A stretch of 64,000 nucleotides of DNA. Origin: Artocarpus heterophyllus (taxonomy: Eukaryota > Streptophyta > Magnoliopsida > Rosales > Moraceae). The notes below the pieces were generated by a model. That model was not told the DNA's origin and did no database searches. It saw only the letters and a list, made by a program, of their open reading frames with translations. Below, piece by piece: positions 1 through 11,064 of this stretch. The stretch is taken from positions 26,116,267 to 26,180,266 of the forward strand of contig CM046338.1 of the NCBI GenBank assembly GCA_025403435.1. Direction: 5' to 3'. Position numbers and translations under genes: made by a program. Positions within the stretch are counted from its first letter, which is position 1. Every line of letters begins with the position of its first letter.

Positions 1-67
1 AAGACTTAAACTGCTCGAGCAATGTCCTGACCTCTTGTAAATACACGGCCTTTGATTTTGTTCGGGC

Positions 68-470
68 TTAAAATACCCCAGTAACTTGCTGGACGACGAG
101 CATTGAGTCGCTATTAATGACTATACAGTCTACCCCAAGATCCTTGGCAATTCTAAGTCTGGCCAGGAGTGCTTCATACATTGCCTCATTATTAGAGACC
201 TTGAAATCAAATCGAAGTGCATAGATTGTCTTGTATCCGTTCGGGTTTGTCAATACCAGCCCGGCACCCGAACCCTCTGCATAGGAGGATCCATCAACAA
301 AAAGCTTCCATTCTAGTTCTAACATGGCATGACCTTCACTACAGCCAGGGGCATCCGGTACTTCTACAGGTGCTTTCTCAGGAAGTGGTGTGCCTTGCTT
401 GGTATCGGTGAACTTAGTAATAAAATCTGTGAGGGCCTAAGCCTTAATGGCCGTCCTTGGTACAAAATGA
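68..470 (-). pseudogene. Tat gypsy second (archaeal-type) RNase H domain
   Basis: The minus-strand frame 68-325 starts near WKLFVDGSS and continues GSGAGLVL, then SNNEAMYEALLARL, then INSDSMLVVQQVTG. This is the layout of the additional archaeal-like RNase H of Tat retrotransposons, with catalytic D in VDGSS, E in NNEA and D in NSDS all visible. The family normally has NNEAEYEALLAGL, so M and R are substitutions. The upstream linker up to about 470 reads in another frame, which implies an indel or stop. Confidence is high for identity and low for function. Confidence 0.85.
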
Positions 471-663
471 ATATTGTACTGGCCAAGCTCGATCGACCAT
501 TTGGCCATCTATCCTGATATCTCCAGACTTCAAAAAACTTTTCAAAGAGGAAACTTTGTCGAGACTTATATTGCGTGGCCTTGAAAATAGGGCCGTAGCT
601 TCCAAGCAAAGGTGACTAGGGCAAAGGCGACTAGGGCAAAGGCCAATTTCTCAAGTGGGGGTA

Positions 664-1821
664 TCATTCCTCGGCACCTTGGAACGCATGGCTTGTATAA
701 TAGACGGGCTTCTGAACTCTGTCTTCTTCTCGAATGAGGACCGATCTAACAGCCTTCTCGGACACAACTAGGTAGGTGTACAATATTTCCCCTAGTAAAG
801 GTTTGGACAAGAGCAGGGGTGTGGCTAAATACCTTTTCAAATTTTGGAAGGCTTCTTCACACTCCCTACTCCACTCAAACCTCCCCTTAAGTGCTTGAAA
901 AAATGGGTGGCATTTGTCAGTAGATTGGGAGACAAATCTAAAGAGAGCTGCTACCATGCTAATAAGTTTCTGAACCTCTTTTACCATCCGAGGTAAATGC
1001 ATGTCTATAACAGTTTAAGCCTTGGTGGGATTAGCCTAGATTCCTCATTGAGTGACTAAAAATCTAAGAAACTTGCTCAAGCTTACCCCAAACGGATATT
1101 TCATCAGGTTGAGTTTCATCCCATACTCCCAAAAAATGTCAAAGCTCGCTCGGAGATCGGCCATGTGATCTATTGCTTGGATAGATTTAACTGGCATATC
1201 ATCCATGTAGACTTCCATGGTTTTTACTATTAGCCAAGCAAACATCCTGTTGACTAGGTGCGGGTAGGTTGTCTTGGCATTCTTGAGTCTAAAGGGCATT
1301 ACAACATAGTAGTAAAGCCCCCGGTCGGTAACAAAAGCTGTTTTTATTTGGTCTTCCTCAACCATCCGTATCTGGTTATCACCGGAATAAGCATCCATGA
1401 AGCTTAGTAGTTCGTGCCCGATGGTTGTATCAACGAGCTGTTCTATTCAGGGCAGTGGAAAGCAGTCCTTCAGGTAGGCCTTATTTAGGTCGGTGTAGTC
1501 TATACAAACCTGTCATTTCCCATTTGCCTTCTTGACTAGGACTACATTCGCAAACCACTTCGGATACTTAACCTCTCGGATGAATCCTGCCTTCAGGGGC
1601 TTTTGGAATTCGTCATTAATAGCAGCATATCTTTCTAGATTGAAAGCCTTTCTCTTTTGTATCATTGGTTTGTGATCAGGTTGGATATTGAGCTGGTGAC
1701 ATATTATGGGACCATACGAACACATCTTGATACTCCGTAAGGAGCCCCTCGAGGTTGGCCTGGATCTCAGGTTGCAGCTCAGATCCAAGTTAGACCATGC
1801 AGTCAGGATGTGCCAGGTCAA
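664..1821 (-). pseudogene. Tat gypsy reverse transcriptase and first RNase H
   Basis: Three minus-strand frames cover the domain. Frame 1513-1821 holds the N-terminal finger (ERYAAINDEFQKPLKAGFI, then WFANVVLVKKANGK). Frame 1045-1398 holds the palm (MDAYSGDNQIRM, then VYMDDMPVKS with the YMDD catalytic box). Frame 664-1002 holds the connection and first RNase H (DKCHPFFQALK, ECEEAFQNLKRYL, YLVVSEKAVRSVLIREED). The segment joining finger and palm (about 1399-1512) is out of frame. The catalytic YMDD is preserved although the reading frame is lost at several points. Confidence 0.88.
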
Positions 1822-1925
1822 GACTAAACGGTACCAGGTCCTCCATTGGGGTAGCCCTCACCTCTTCCTTAGCATTCAGGAGTCGAGATCGGAGAGCATC
1901 TTAGGTACCGGCTCGGCTGGGAACT

Positions 1926-2458
1926 CTATTTTGTTGACCTTGTAAATGGCTGAGAGTTTAATTGCCAAGCTGACGCCGCTCTAATAGCATTGGCATAACA
2001 TGCTCGGGAGTCTTTTTGTGACGACTGAATTACTCCAACCCCGTTCTCCATTGAGAATTTCATTGCCAAATGGTATGTGGAGACCACGACCTTCAATACA
2101 TTTAATGTTGGACGGCCAATAATAATGTTATAATGGAAGGGTTTATCGACGATCAGGAAGTTGACGATGCGTGTGACCCGAGCAGCACCCTTATCGAAGG
2201 TGACCGACAGGCCAACCTTCCCACTACTCAGACGCATTTGCCCGTGAAGCTGTAAAGTGGCATCTATTCTAGGGTAAAGGTAGCATTGCTGATCTTTAGT
2301 TTGTCATAAGCCTGCTTGAACAGGATGTTAGCTGAGCTACCATTGTCAATCAACACACACCGTACTATGTTGTTGGCTATGTACAACTCGCACACGAGAG
2401 CATCGTTGTACAGATGAATTAACTTGTTTGCCTCCTCCTCTGTAAAGGTGATTGGCAT
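1926..2458 (-). pseudogene. Tat gypsy aspartic protease region
   Basis: Frame 2264-2458 contains CVLIDNGSSANILF, the retropepsin active-site loop in its D-N-G-S-S form common in this lineage. Frame 1926-2237 contains FLIVDKPFHYNIIIGRPTLN, the second conserved protease block (the IGRP motif before the C-terminal helix). The two halves are in different frames, with the break between 2238 and 2263. In an active element this enzyme would cut Gag-Pol; here it is a relic. Confidence 0.8.
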
Positions 2459-2459
2459 G

Positions 2460-3117
2460 TCTTACTGGTAGCAAATTTTATTGATGTGCTCGGACATGTT
2501 GATGAGCTCACCTCTTTCGACTAGCCGAGCTTCTTGGACGTAAGCCCGCTACCCACTCCCCGTGTCCCTAGTGACAGGCCCTCCGAAAATCATGTGAACA
2601 ATGTTTGGGGTTCTAAGGCGTTCCCACTGTTGTTACATGGGAGGTTCAGTGCGTCTTGGCTCGGTTGGTTGTCTCTCCAAGCCGCGGTACCTGGCACTAA
2701 GACTCGCTCTACAAATTCCTGTAGATGTCCATCTCAGACTAGTTTCTCAATTTGGTCCTTGAGCTGATACAATCCCTGGTGTTATGTCCCACGTCCTTAT
2801 GGAAACTGTAGTACTTGCTTTGGTCATGTTTTGCTTTGCTACCCTTGAGTTTGGGCAGGTCGACCAATAGGTTCTTCCCATGCACCTAAGCAAGTACCTC
2901 CTCTATGCTCACTACTAAGGGCGTGTAGCTCTAGAATTTTCTGGTCGGCGCTTTCGACTTATCGGTTTTCTTTTCCCTTTTCTACCTCTTGTTTGGTTCG
3001 GCGTTAGATTGTTTGACACTTTCTTCTGCTTCTTTTCCTTCTTTGTGCTGCTACTGTTGGCCTCTTCTCTGTGGCTTTTCATATATTCAGCCGCGTCAGC
3101 ATACCTTTGCGCGTAGA
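2460..3117 (-). pseudogene. Tat gypsy gag, C-terminal part with degenerate zinc knuckle
   Basis: Around 2745-2820 the minus strand reads YYSFHKDVGHNTRDC followed in another frame by LKDQIEKLV, matching the gag zinc-knuckle region of Tat elements. The first cysteine is replaced by Y, so the knuckle is incomplete. Several frameshifts and stops are present. The segment ends at 3117, where the copia element begins after GTAGA (3113-3117), and resumes at 19477. Confidence 0.65.
3113..3117. repeat. Target-site duplication GTAGA (left)
   Basis: GTAGA directly precedes the TGTTGG end of the left copia LTR and is repeated exactly at 19477-19481 after the right LTR. This proves the two LTRs bound one insertion in the Tat gag. 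Confidence 0.93.
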
Positions 3118-5150
3118 TGTTGGAAACGCGGTGCGCAGCGGAATTTTAAAATTTTTCATCAGAGTAATTTCCAAAACACAAGTTTAACATGTTATATGTA
3201 TAAATTAGACAGGTCTTACTAACCTCTGTGTGCCGAAGAACCTCCGTAACCTATGTAGAGAAGTAACGTTCCAGAAGAGCCTCAACCAACTGGCCTTCTT
3301 TACTATTCTCTATCCACAACTGGAGTGAGTGTGGGCTCACACGTACAGCTCTTCCACCGGTGACTCTCCTTCCAACCAATAGAGAGAACCCAAAGCTAGT
3401 ATTCGTGATTTGTGAACAAAAGCTCTCAGGGAGTTTTCTGATGCTCACTAGAAGAGTATCACTCTTAATCTCTCAATTGATCTGAGTAAATCATGAGACT
3501 CACTCCCTTTATACAGCTATTGGTCCTGGGGTCAGTCCTTATCAGTTTAGGTCTCAAAAACTCGAAATAGAATCAAGTTCGGATCAATATCTGATAAGAT
3601 CCGCGTGAAAACGCGTAATCTTATCTCTCGCTGATCGACAGGCCAAACAGCCAGATCAGCAGGCCGAACAGGCCCCATCGGCAGGCCGAACACGTCATCC
3701 GACAGGCCAAACTCCCGAGAAAAAATCTCCACGAATCTTTTATTTTCCACCCGAGATTCTAAAGGATAAAGTCTCAGTTTTGATTCAAATAACCCAATAA
3801 AAAAGTTATCTAATCAAAACAAACTTTATCAAGATAATCTCTAAGAAAATAAATCAATTCACAATAATTCTACAAGTTTATCTTGATCTAATTTGTCCAA
3901 AATTAAAACAACTGATAAACAGACAAGAATTATCTGATCGCAATAATTCAACAAGTTTATCTTGAACTAATTTCTTACAAAATTAATTCAGCCGATAAAC
4001 AGACATGAATTATTTAATTCTTCCAAATTTTAAACCAATCTGATAAATCTGACATAAGTCACCAATTATTGAAAAAGCACGCCGTGTCGTTATAGGATTT
4101 TGTGAGCTAGCAAAGGGGACCAAAATGGACCTATAAAGTTCAAGCTCATGATAATTATGAAACCCAATATCCTAGATATACATTTCACAATTATCAACTC
4201 CAACGCTACTCCACTAAAAGCTTGGAGCTGCACTCTCGAACTTTATAGAATTACGAAGCTCGTGTAGCTAAGTCTCCATGACATATCATAGTGTATCGCA
4301 TCCCCATATGATCATCCATAATCGGCTTAAGGACAAGTTTTGTCTTACCTTCCTGATTATTTTTATCTTACGTTTCATTGTCTCACCATTAGAAAACTTA
4401 CCATCTAAAGATAGTATACCATTCGGTTACACCTATGTATCCAAATGGTTGAGCGCTCTAGTTTTCTAATTACAGGACAACGCATATAAGAGGATATCAT
4501 TACTCCTAAAAAGGAGCTATGGATTCCATATCTATGAATAACAAGTCTACGCTATCAAGAGTCATGCCTCCAATGTAGCGTTATGCATACCACTATTGAG
4601 ATGTGGGTGTCACCCTTTGGTACATCAAAAGACACAAGTTGAGATAACAGGCCCACTATTCATCTCAGGATTAAGATACAATACAAATGACTGTCTAAAG
4701 TGAATAGATTTGCCAAGATAGAATTATTAATCCAAATCAATTCACTTTATGTCCTGATCCAACACATCATCACCTATGACAACGTGCCAATGTTTCTATT
4801 CACAGAGTCTAACTCCGATGGTCAAGACAAACCATCTCTCATAAGGGATATAGACAACATAACAATCTTTACATGAATAAAGTGCCCAACTTTATTCCCT
4901 CGATTGCGGATCATATGTTTTAGACTGTCACCTTAAGAATCGTGTCTTCCGCATAATTAGTCCATCATATGCCCAATTCTTAAGGTTTAGACTGACAGTC
5001 TCAGATTACTGTTTGCTTATCATACATTCAACAAATATAAACGTAAAGAGGACAAGATTTGGTATATATAAATGAATAAATTCTTTATTGATAAAAAATG
5101 TCTCCAAAAACATATTACATTTTTATTCCTTAGGGCATACATGTCTAACA
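3118..5150 (-). repeat. Copia 3' LTR (2033 bp)
   Basis: It runs from TGTTGGAAAC to TCTAACA and is near-identical along its length to 17487-19476 and 35708-37753, and reverse-complementary to 59144-60473. It contains a four-unit array of the GC-rich dyad motif at 3634-3712. It is 43 bp longer than its sister LTR, which is fully explained by two extra array units. Confidence 0.95.
3634..3712. repeat. Phased GC-rich dyad array A1 (4 units)
   Basis: Four copies close to TCGGCAGGCCGAAC start 21, 22 and 22 bp apart in an AT-rich LTR. The first (TCGACAGGCCAAAC) and last carry CG to CA-type changes. Spacers differ between units, so the motif rather than the whole unit is conserved. Confidence 0.9.
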
Positions 5151-5212
5151 ATCTCCCACTTGCACTAAGTGAGTAAATACGACAAATTTCGTATCCCCAT
5201 AGCTTCCATATG
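5151..5212 (-). pseudogene. Copia pol C-terminal tail and polypurine tract
   Basis: On the minus strand the segment reads HMEAMGIRNLSYLLT and a TAG stop at 5165-5167. This is the last stretch of a copia RNase H/pol tail. It is followed by AAGTGGGAGAT (5151-5162), the polypurine tract that primes plus-strand synthesis just before the LTR. The rest of pol lies at 11866 and beyond, because the CRM element inserted here. Confidence 0.8.
5208..5212. repeat. Target-site duplication ATATG (left of CRM element)
   Basis: ATATG at 5208-5212 pairs with ACATG at 11866-11870, one mismatch. Together with the copia pol frame resuming on both sides this fixes the CRM insertion point. Confidence 0.8.
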
Positions 5213-6013
5213 TGATACGAACCCCGTCAAGAACTGACGCGACCTTAACCAAAATTGGTTTCCAAGATCAAATTCCTAACCAGTTTTGAATGGAACCGCA
5301 ACTCGATGCCTAACAAGAAGCATGAACCTTGGTTTGTGAGGATGCCACAATCAGCTATGGATGGACTGATTGATAAGTCTTGGTATGTGAGGACGCCACA
5401 ATCAGCTATGGGTGGACTGATTGATAAGTCTATGAATGCCACAGAATATTCCGATAAGTTCGAATAGTTCGTTTAGGAACCAAAGAGAATTAAACCTCAA
5501 ATTGTGTGTTAAAACTTATTCCACTTTAAATAAAATTTGTTACAATATATAGGGGTTCCCCTATGCGAATTTTCAGCTCCTATTTGCCCATGGAATTTCA
5601 GGCAAATCAATTACCAATACGACTAACCTAAAGCAAAGAAGGAAAATTCCCTTAATGGCTTAAAAGCCTTACAATAATAGAAATAAAACAAACGCAAAAA
5701 GGAAACTAGACATTAAAAGGTAAATAGCTGATTCTTCTCGCCACTTGTCACCTCAAAACGGGAAAGTAACTGAAATGGAAATTACTCGATCCCTTCTAGA
5801 GCTTGAGTCACGCATTTGTTGGTCTGCATGTCACATGCAATTCCCTCAATGGGCCTCCATGCAATAGCTTGAGACCAAGTTGCTTGAATCAGCCCAATAA
5901 GCATTTCTTTGAACTTCTTCACACGAGCTCTTGTAACCGGACCAATGGGAAGTTGAATTGGATCTGAAGATGTCTCCTACGTGCTCTTGCTTGTGCTAAC
6001 GATGTCCTCATCA
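5213..6013 (-). repeat. CRM 3' LTR (801 bp)
   Basis: It is close to identical to 11065-11865. It contains two tandem copies of a 51-bp unit (about 5329-5432) built around CCACAATCAGCTATGG. It also encodes the C-terminal CR segment of the polyprotein on the minus strand, but with a TAG at 5977-5979 where the 5' LTR has TGG. Confidence 0.95.
5329..5432. repeat. 51-bp tandem duplication in CRM LTR
   Basis: Two adjacent units share GAGGATGCCACAATCAGCTA and GGACTGATTGATAAGTC with few differences. The same duplication is present in the sister LTR at about 11180-11283, so it predates this insertion. Confidence 0.88.
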
Positions 6014-6414
6014 TTCCCCTCCTCTTGAGAGGGATTTGTCCTCAAATCGTCACCTGCATCAAAAGGACTTAGATCAGAAACATTAAAGGAGGCACTTACA
6101 CCATACTCACCTGGCAAGTCTAGCTTGTATGCATTATCATTGATCCTTTCAAGAATTTGAAAAGGACCGTCCCCTCTAGGCAACAGCTTGGATTTCCTTT
6201 GTTTCAAAAACCGTTCCTTACGTAAGTGCAACCACACCCAATCGTCGGGCTCAAAGACGAGCTTGTGATGCCCTCTGTTCGCTTGTTCATCATATTGTTT
6301 AGTTCTTCGCTCGATGTTGAGTCTTGCCTTCTCGTGTATCTGCTTAACAAGGTCAGCTTTTCTTTTTCCATCTAAATTCACATGCTCAGACAAAGGTAAT
6401 GGCAATAAATCCAA
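5782..6414 (-). pseudogene. CRM integrase C-terminal domain and CR motif
   Basis: The frame opens upstream of 6414 and carries the GPY/F-type module: [19 protein letters not shown], then [18 protein letters not shown]. It crosses the polypurine tract into the LTR and meets TAG at 5977-5979. Beyond the stop the same frame continues PIGPVTRARVKKFKE and ends at TAA (5782-5784). That continuation is the CR motif of CRM elements, known to direct integration to centromeric chromatin. The matching codon in the 5' LTR is TGG (11829-11831), so the stop arose after insertion or during reverse transcription. Confidence 0.85.
6014..6029 (-). other. CRM polypurine tract
   Basis: The minus strand reads CTCAAGAGGAGGGGAA immediately before the LTR start TGATGAGG. 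The tract lies inside the coding frame, as the polyprotein extends into the LTR. Confidence 0.8.
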
Positions 6415-6419
6415 AGGAG

Positions 6420-7109
6420 TTAAAGGATTAAAACCATTTCAAACGGTGAAAATTGTGTAGCAGAATGAACAGATCTATTATAAGCAAACTCAACATGTGG
6501 TAAACACTCCTCCCATGTTTTGATGTTCTTTTTAATGACAGCCCGCAACAAAGTAGACAAGGTTCTATTCACAACTTCTGTTTGACCATCAGTTTGAGGA
6601 TGACAAGTAGTCGAAAACAATAGCTTAGTCCCTAACTTAGCCCACAAAGTCTTCCAAAAGTAGCTTAAGAACTTGGTGTCCTTATCAGAAACAATTGTCC
6701 TAGGCATACCATGAAGTCTCACAATTTCCCTAAAGAACAAATCAGCAACATTGGAAGCATCATCTGTCTTGTGGCATGGAATAAAATGGGCCATCTTGGA
6801 AAACCTATCCACGACCACAAATATCAAGTCTCTTCCCCGTTTAGACCTGGGCAATCCTAACACAAAATCCATTGAAATATCAATCCAGGGTTCACTAGGT
6901 ATTGGAAAAGGGGTGTACAAACCGTGGGGCTGCACTCTTGATTTAGCCTGCCTACAAGTTACACATCTACCACAAAGCCTCTCAACATCTCTTTTCATAT
7001 GTGGCCAATAGAAGTGTTCCTGCAACATAGCCAAAGTCTTCATTACTCCAAAATGTCCCATCAATCCTCCCCCATGGGATTTCTCACTAGGAAATCTCTT
7101 AATGAACAA
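6420..7109 (-). pseudogene. CRM integrase zinc-binding and DDE core
   Basis: This is a 229-codon open frame. The zinc-binding part includes [19 protein letters not shown] and [11 protein letters not shown] (HHCC). The core has D in [10 protein letters not shown] in IVSDKDTKF and E in [15 protein letters not shown], so all three catalytic positions are retained. A frame break after FEMVLIL separates it from the C-terminal domain, and upstream sequence to ~7275 is in other frames. It would insert the cDNA, but is not part of an intact polyprotein here. Confidence 0.9.
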
Positions 7110-7275
7110 TTAGGCACACATAATTTATTCTCCCGAAATAAGTATCCCTCAGTCCTAAAGTACTTACCACTAGCGAATCTCTCACAAGCTTGATACTCAG
7201 TACTAAAGTCACGGTCATCAGCATATAACTCTTTAATGTGCTCAAAACCCAGTAGTTTAGCATTAAGAGTTGAGA

Positions 7276-7716
7276 TTAAGACATACCTGCAAGAAGTGCA
7301 TCAACAACAACGTTTTCCTTACCTTGCTTGTAGCGAATGACATACGGAAACGTCTTTATGAATTCCACCCAACGAGCATGCCTCTTGTTCAGCTTGTGCT
7401 GGCCCTTCAAGTGTTTCAGGGACTCATGATCGGTGTGAATCACAAACTCCTTAGGCCATAGGTAGTGCTGCCACGTCTCTAATGCCCGAACCAATGCATA
7501 CATCTCTTTATCATAAGTTGGGTAATTAAGAGTTGCCCCATTCTGCTTCTCACTGAAATATGCTACAGGTCTCCCTTCCTTTTCTTGCTCTTCTCCCCAT
7601 CTAAACCCAACGTTCTTCTTGATCACTTCAGTCAGTGGTGCGGCTATAGTACTGAAATCTTTCACAAACCGCCGGTAGAAACTAGCAAATTCATGAAAAC
7701 TCTGTACGTTTCCCAC
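7276..7716 (-). pseudogene. CRM RT connection and RNase H, internally deleted
   Basis: The frame starts [19 protein letters not shown] and continues [18 protein letters not shown]. It then jumps straight to [11 protein letters not shown] and [18 protein letters not shown]. In intact chromoviruses these are separated by about 40 residues holding the first catalytic aspartate of RNase H, so that residue is lost here. The downstream [10 protein letters not shown] block is present, while the usual DALSRR ends as DALLAG after a frameshift. Confidence 0.86.
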
Positions 7717-7737
7717 ACTAGTTGGACTCGGCCACTC

Positions 7738-8388
7738 CTAGATGGCTCGCACCTTTTCTTCATCAACCTGTATACCTTGAGCACTAACAACAAAACCAAG
7801 AAACACAAGCTTATCTATGCAAAAGGTACACTTCTTGAGGTTAGCATACAATTTTTCCTTTCGTAAAACATCTAAAACAAGTTTCAAATGTTCAATATGA
7901 TCATCCAAATTGCTGCTATAGAGAAGGATATCATCAAAATAAACAACAATAAATTTCCCAATAAAAGCTCGCAAAACATGGTTCATTAAACGCATAAATG
8001 TGCTAGGCGCATTGGTTAAACTGAAAGGCATTACCAACCACTCATACAAGCCTTGTTTTGTTTTAAAAGCCATCTTCCACTCGTCACCCTCTTTCATGCG
8101 AATTTGATGATATCCACTCTTTAGATCAATTTTAGAAAACACACAAGCACCATGCAATTCATCTAACATGTCATCCAAGCGAGGAATGGGATGTCGATAC
8201 TTTACCGTGATGTTGTTGATGGCTCGACAATCAACACACATCCTCCAAGTCCCATCTTTCTTAGGCACAAGTAAAACTGGTATGGCGCACGGGCTCATGC
8301 TTTCTCTCACATGTCCCTTCTCCATCAACTCACTTACCTGTCGTTGGAGTTCCTTTGTCTCCTCAGGATTACTCCTATAGGCTGGTCA
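7738..8388 (-). pseudogene. CRM reverse transcriptase
   Basis: The main frame (7738-8328) shows [35 protein letters not shown], the catalytic [11 protein letters not shown] and LVFLGFVVS. This is a nearly complete gypsy RT with the FDD active site. It is closed by TAG at 7738, just before [14 protein letters not shown] in the same frame. Its N-terminal end is cut by TGA at 8386-8388, where R (CGA) is expected after GATIPN; this is a likely CpG transition. The two nonsense codons separate three otherwise collinear blocks. Confidence 0.9.
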
Positions 8389-9107
8389 GTTTGGGATTGT
8401 AGCTCCAAGTATGAAGTCGATTTGATGTTCAATCCCGTGGATTGGAGGTAAACCCTGCGGTGTTTCCTCGGGAAAGATATCCTCATATTCCTGCAAAAGA
8501 GAAACAACAGAACTATGCAAGGTGGAATCAAGATTGTTAGTGTTTAATAACTCCTCCTTGTACATGAGTAAAATCATCGGCTGATTAGAAAATAAAGCTC
8601 TTCTCACATCACTCTTTCTTGCATAAAAGTTTGTTTTTCTCTCTATTTTTACCTTATTGGCCAAATCTTCTTTTGTACTGGCTCTCTCAATATTCTCTCC
8701 TTTTCTCTCCTTTTTCTCGGCCATCTCTTCCTTTTTTCTCTCACTGGCCAAACCCTCTCTCTGCACTCCCACTCTTGATTTTTCTCCGCTCTTCATTTTT
8801 TATCACTTTCTCTCTGTAAGCTCACTTGGTCTTCATAGACCTGTTTTGGGGTTAACAGAACAAGAGTGATCATTTTTTGATTGTGAACAAATGAGTACTT
8901 GTTGGTGAAACCATCATGTTTAACTCGCCGATCAAATTGCCATGGTCTGCCTAATAACAAGTGCCCAGCTTGCATTGGAATCACATCGCACAAAACTTCA
9001 TCTTCATATCTTCCAATGCGAAAAGAAACTAACACTTGCTTATGCACCTTTACCTCACCAGTATCATTTAACCATTGCAATTTATATGGTCGAGGATGCT
9101 TAATTGT
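8386..9107 (-). pseudogene. CRM protease C-terminal part and protease-RT linker
   Basis: The frame 8793-9080 begins at WLNDTGEVKVHKQVLVSF and contains GHLLLGRPWQFDR (the second protease block). Frame 8386-8796 is a lysine/glutamate-rich linker followed by YEDIFPEETPQGLPPIHGIE, the conserved entry to gypsy RT. The upstream gag-protease frame (ending 9068) is joined by a single-base loss near 9108-9120: the text KLG-CQQL would read KLG-LPTIKHPRPY one base over. Confidence 0.82.
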
Positions 9108-10477
9108 TGGCAGCCTAACTTCTCTACCATGGTTGTGCTAGCAACATTAGTACAACTCCCACCATCAATAATCACACTACATACCTTGTTTTGGACATGG
9201 CACCTAGTGTGGAAGATGTTTTCCCGTTGCACCTCTTCATCTTCTTCTTTGGCTTGCACACTTAAAGCTCTCCTTGTAACCAACAATTCTCCTTGGACAG
9301 CACACTCCTCATCATCAGCATCCTCTAATGAAGGCATAGAATCATTGTCCGAATCCTCCTCGGTTTCAATCTCTCCATTGTCCCGCATCACCATAGCTCG
9401 TTTGTTTGGACATTGGCTTGCTATGTGACCCCTGCCTTGACATTTAAAACATTTAATATCACGATTCCAAGTAGTGGAAGAATCGGATTTACCTTGATTC
9501 CCATGGCTGGCCACCTCTTGTTTTTGCTCGGTCTTTGGCTTGGTGTTGGGTTGCTTCTCATCCCTCTTCCATTGGTTCATTTTCCAAGCAGATGTACTCG
9601 GGTTTTGGCTAGGACGTGTGTTACTGCCCCTCCTCATAAGTTGATTCTCAATTTTAATAGCTATGTGCACCATGTCCTCCAACTCCACATAATGTTGTAA
9701 CTCAGCGACATTGTGAATATCTCGGTTCAAGCCTGCCAAAAACCTTGCCATTTTAGCCTCCTGATCCTCCTCTATATTTGCTCGAATCATCATAACCTCC
9801 ATCTCCTTATAGTACTCCTCTACACTCCGGTTGCCTTGGTTAAGATTTTGTAGTTTGTTGTACAACTCCTGGTAGTAGTAAGTTGGTAAAAATCGCTTCC
9901 TCATCACAGTCTTCATCTTTTTCCATGACTCAATAGGTCGCTCTCTATTTCGTCTCCTGTTTATAACAAGCTGATCCCACCAAGTAATAGCATAATCAGA
10001 AAATTCAATTACAGCCAATTTTACCTTCTTCGCCTTGGAATAGTAGTGGCAGTCAAAGATGGACTCCATTTTCTTCTCCCATTCTAGGTACGCTTCTGGA
10101 TTGGATTTGCCTTGAAATGATGGTATCTTCATTTTTATGCCTCTCAAACTATCATTTTCCCGGTTCCTAACTCCTCTATCCCATCCAAATCTTCGGTGAC
10201 TACCCGCTGAATCTTCTCCTTTGTCAAACTCTTCTCCATCAATCCTGTAGTAGTCATCATCCTCTCCTCTAACCGGAACCCTTTCCCGCCTACGCCCATG
10301 AGGAACATGTTGTGGCTGTTCCACACGTGCGTTTTCTATCCGGTCTATCCTCTCCTGAAGCTGTCCTAACTCTCCCCTCAACAATTGCCTCATCTCCCCC
10401 ATCATCGCTTCCATAAGAAGTTTTGGGTCTGCTGCACCCGAGGTACACTCAATAGTGTTCTTGCTGTTGTTTGACAT
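9068..10477 (-). pseudogene. CRM Gag with N-terminal protease
   Basis: This is the longest open frame in the window (up to 482 codons from 10516; MSNNSKNTIE at 10477 is the likelier start). The retrotransposon gag domain includes YLEWEKKMESIFDCH and SVEEYYKEMEVMMIRAN. A CCHC knuckle follows (CFKCQGRGHIASQC, complete), then an acidic stretch and the protease active site VIIDGGSCTNVAS. Gag forms the particle and binds RNA; the protease matures it. The frame is intact until the one-base loss near 9110. Confidence 0.92.
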
Positions 10478-11046
10478 TTTGCAAAGGACCTTACCACACT
10501 CCCTTACGTGTTTCACTCGTGAAATGGTTCACTCAATTTCACTCTTGTTTACACTCAATCTTTTGGCTTTTGTCCACTCTAATGCTCTCGCCTCTTTGCC
10601 TTTTTCCACTCATTAATTCTCACTCAGTTCCTATAAAACTAATCAAATCAATATCAAAATTTCCTTGACAATTCACAAGTAGATTACCAAGGAGGCTCAG
10701 ATTAGAAACAAGACTATAACAGGAATAGAAAATTTAGGCTTTCAGAAATCACACCCAAAAGGAATGAAATTTGAACAAAAATTTTTGGTCTACGCAAGGA
10801 ATTCAATTTCGGATTCCTTAAATGATGAATAACAAGAATCTGAGAAAAAAAATTTAAGGAAGGTTTCCAGACTCTTCTTCTTTTTTTTCCGAAGCCTCTT
10901 GTTTTTCTTCTTTTCCCTTTTTTTTTCTTTTCTTTCTTTTCTTTTCTGATCTTTTTTTTAATCGACTTTGATAATGGAAATCAAAACTCACGAATAACTA
11001 AAACAAACATAAACTAAGAGAACGGATAAGCAAAACCTGATTATAA
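10478..11046 (-). other. CRM untranslated leader
   Basis: This is the stretch between the 5' primer-binding site and the gag start. It contains a T-rich tract on the plus strand (10876-10960, purine-rich in the sense strand) and no supported coding frame. Confidence 0.7.
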
Positions 11047-11064
11047 CCTCGCTCTGATACCAAA
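11047..11064 (-). other. CRM primer-binding site (initiator Met tRNA)
   Basis: The minus strand reads TTTGGTATCAGAGCGAGG directly after the LTR. TGGTATCAGAGC is the usual complement of the initiator methionine tRNA 3' end in plant LTR elements. Confidence 0.88.

Noticed and set aside
5255..5467. Open frames on both strands with repeated peptide (PQSAMDGLIDKS)
   Set aside because: The repetition is the 51-bp tandem duplication in the CRM LTR, present at 11107-11319 as well; no coding evidence.
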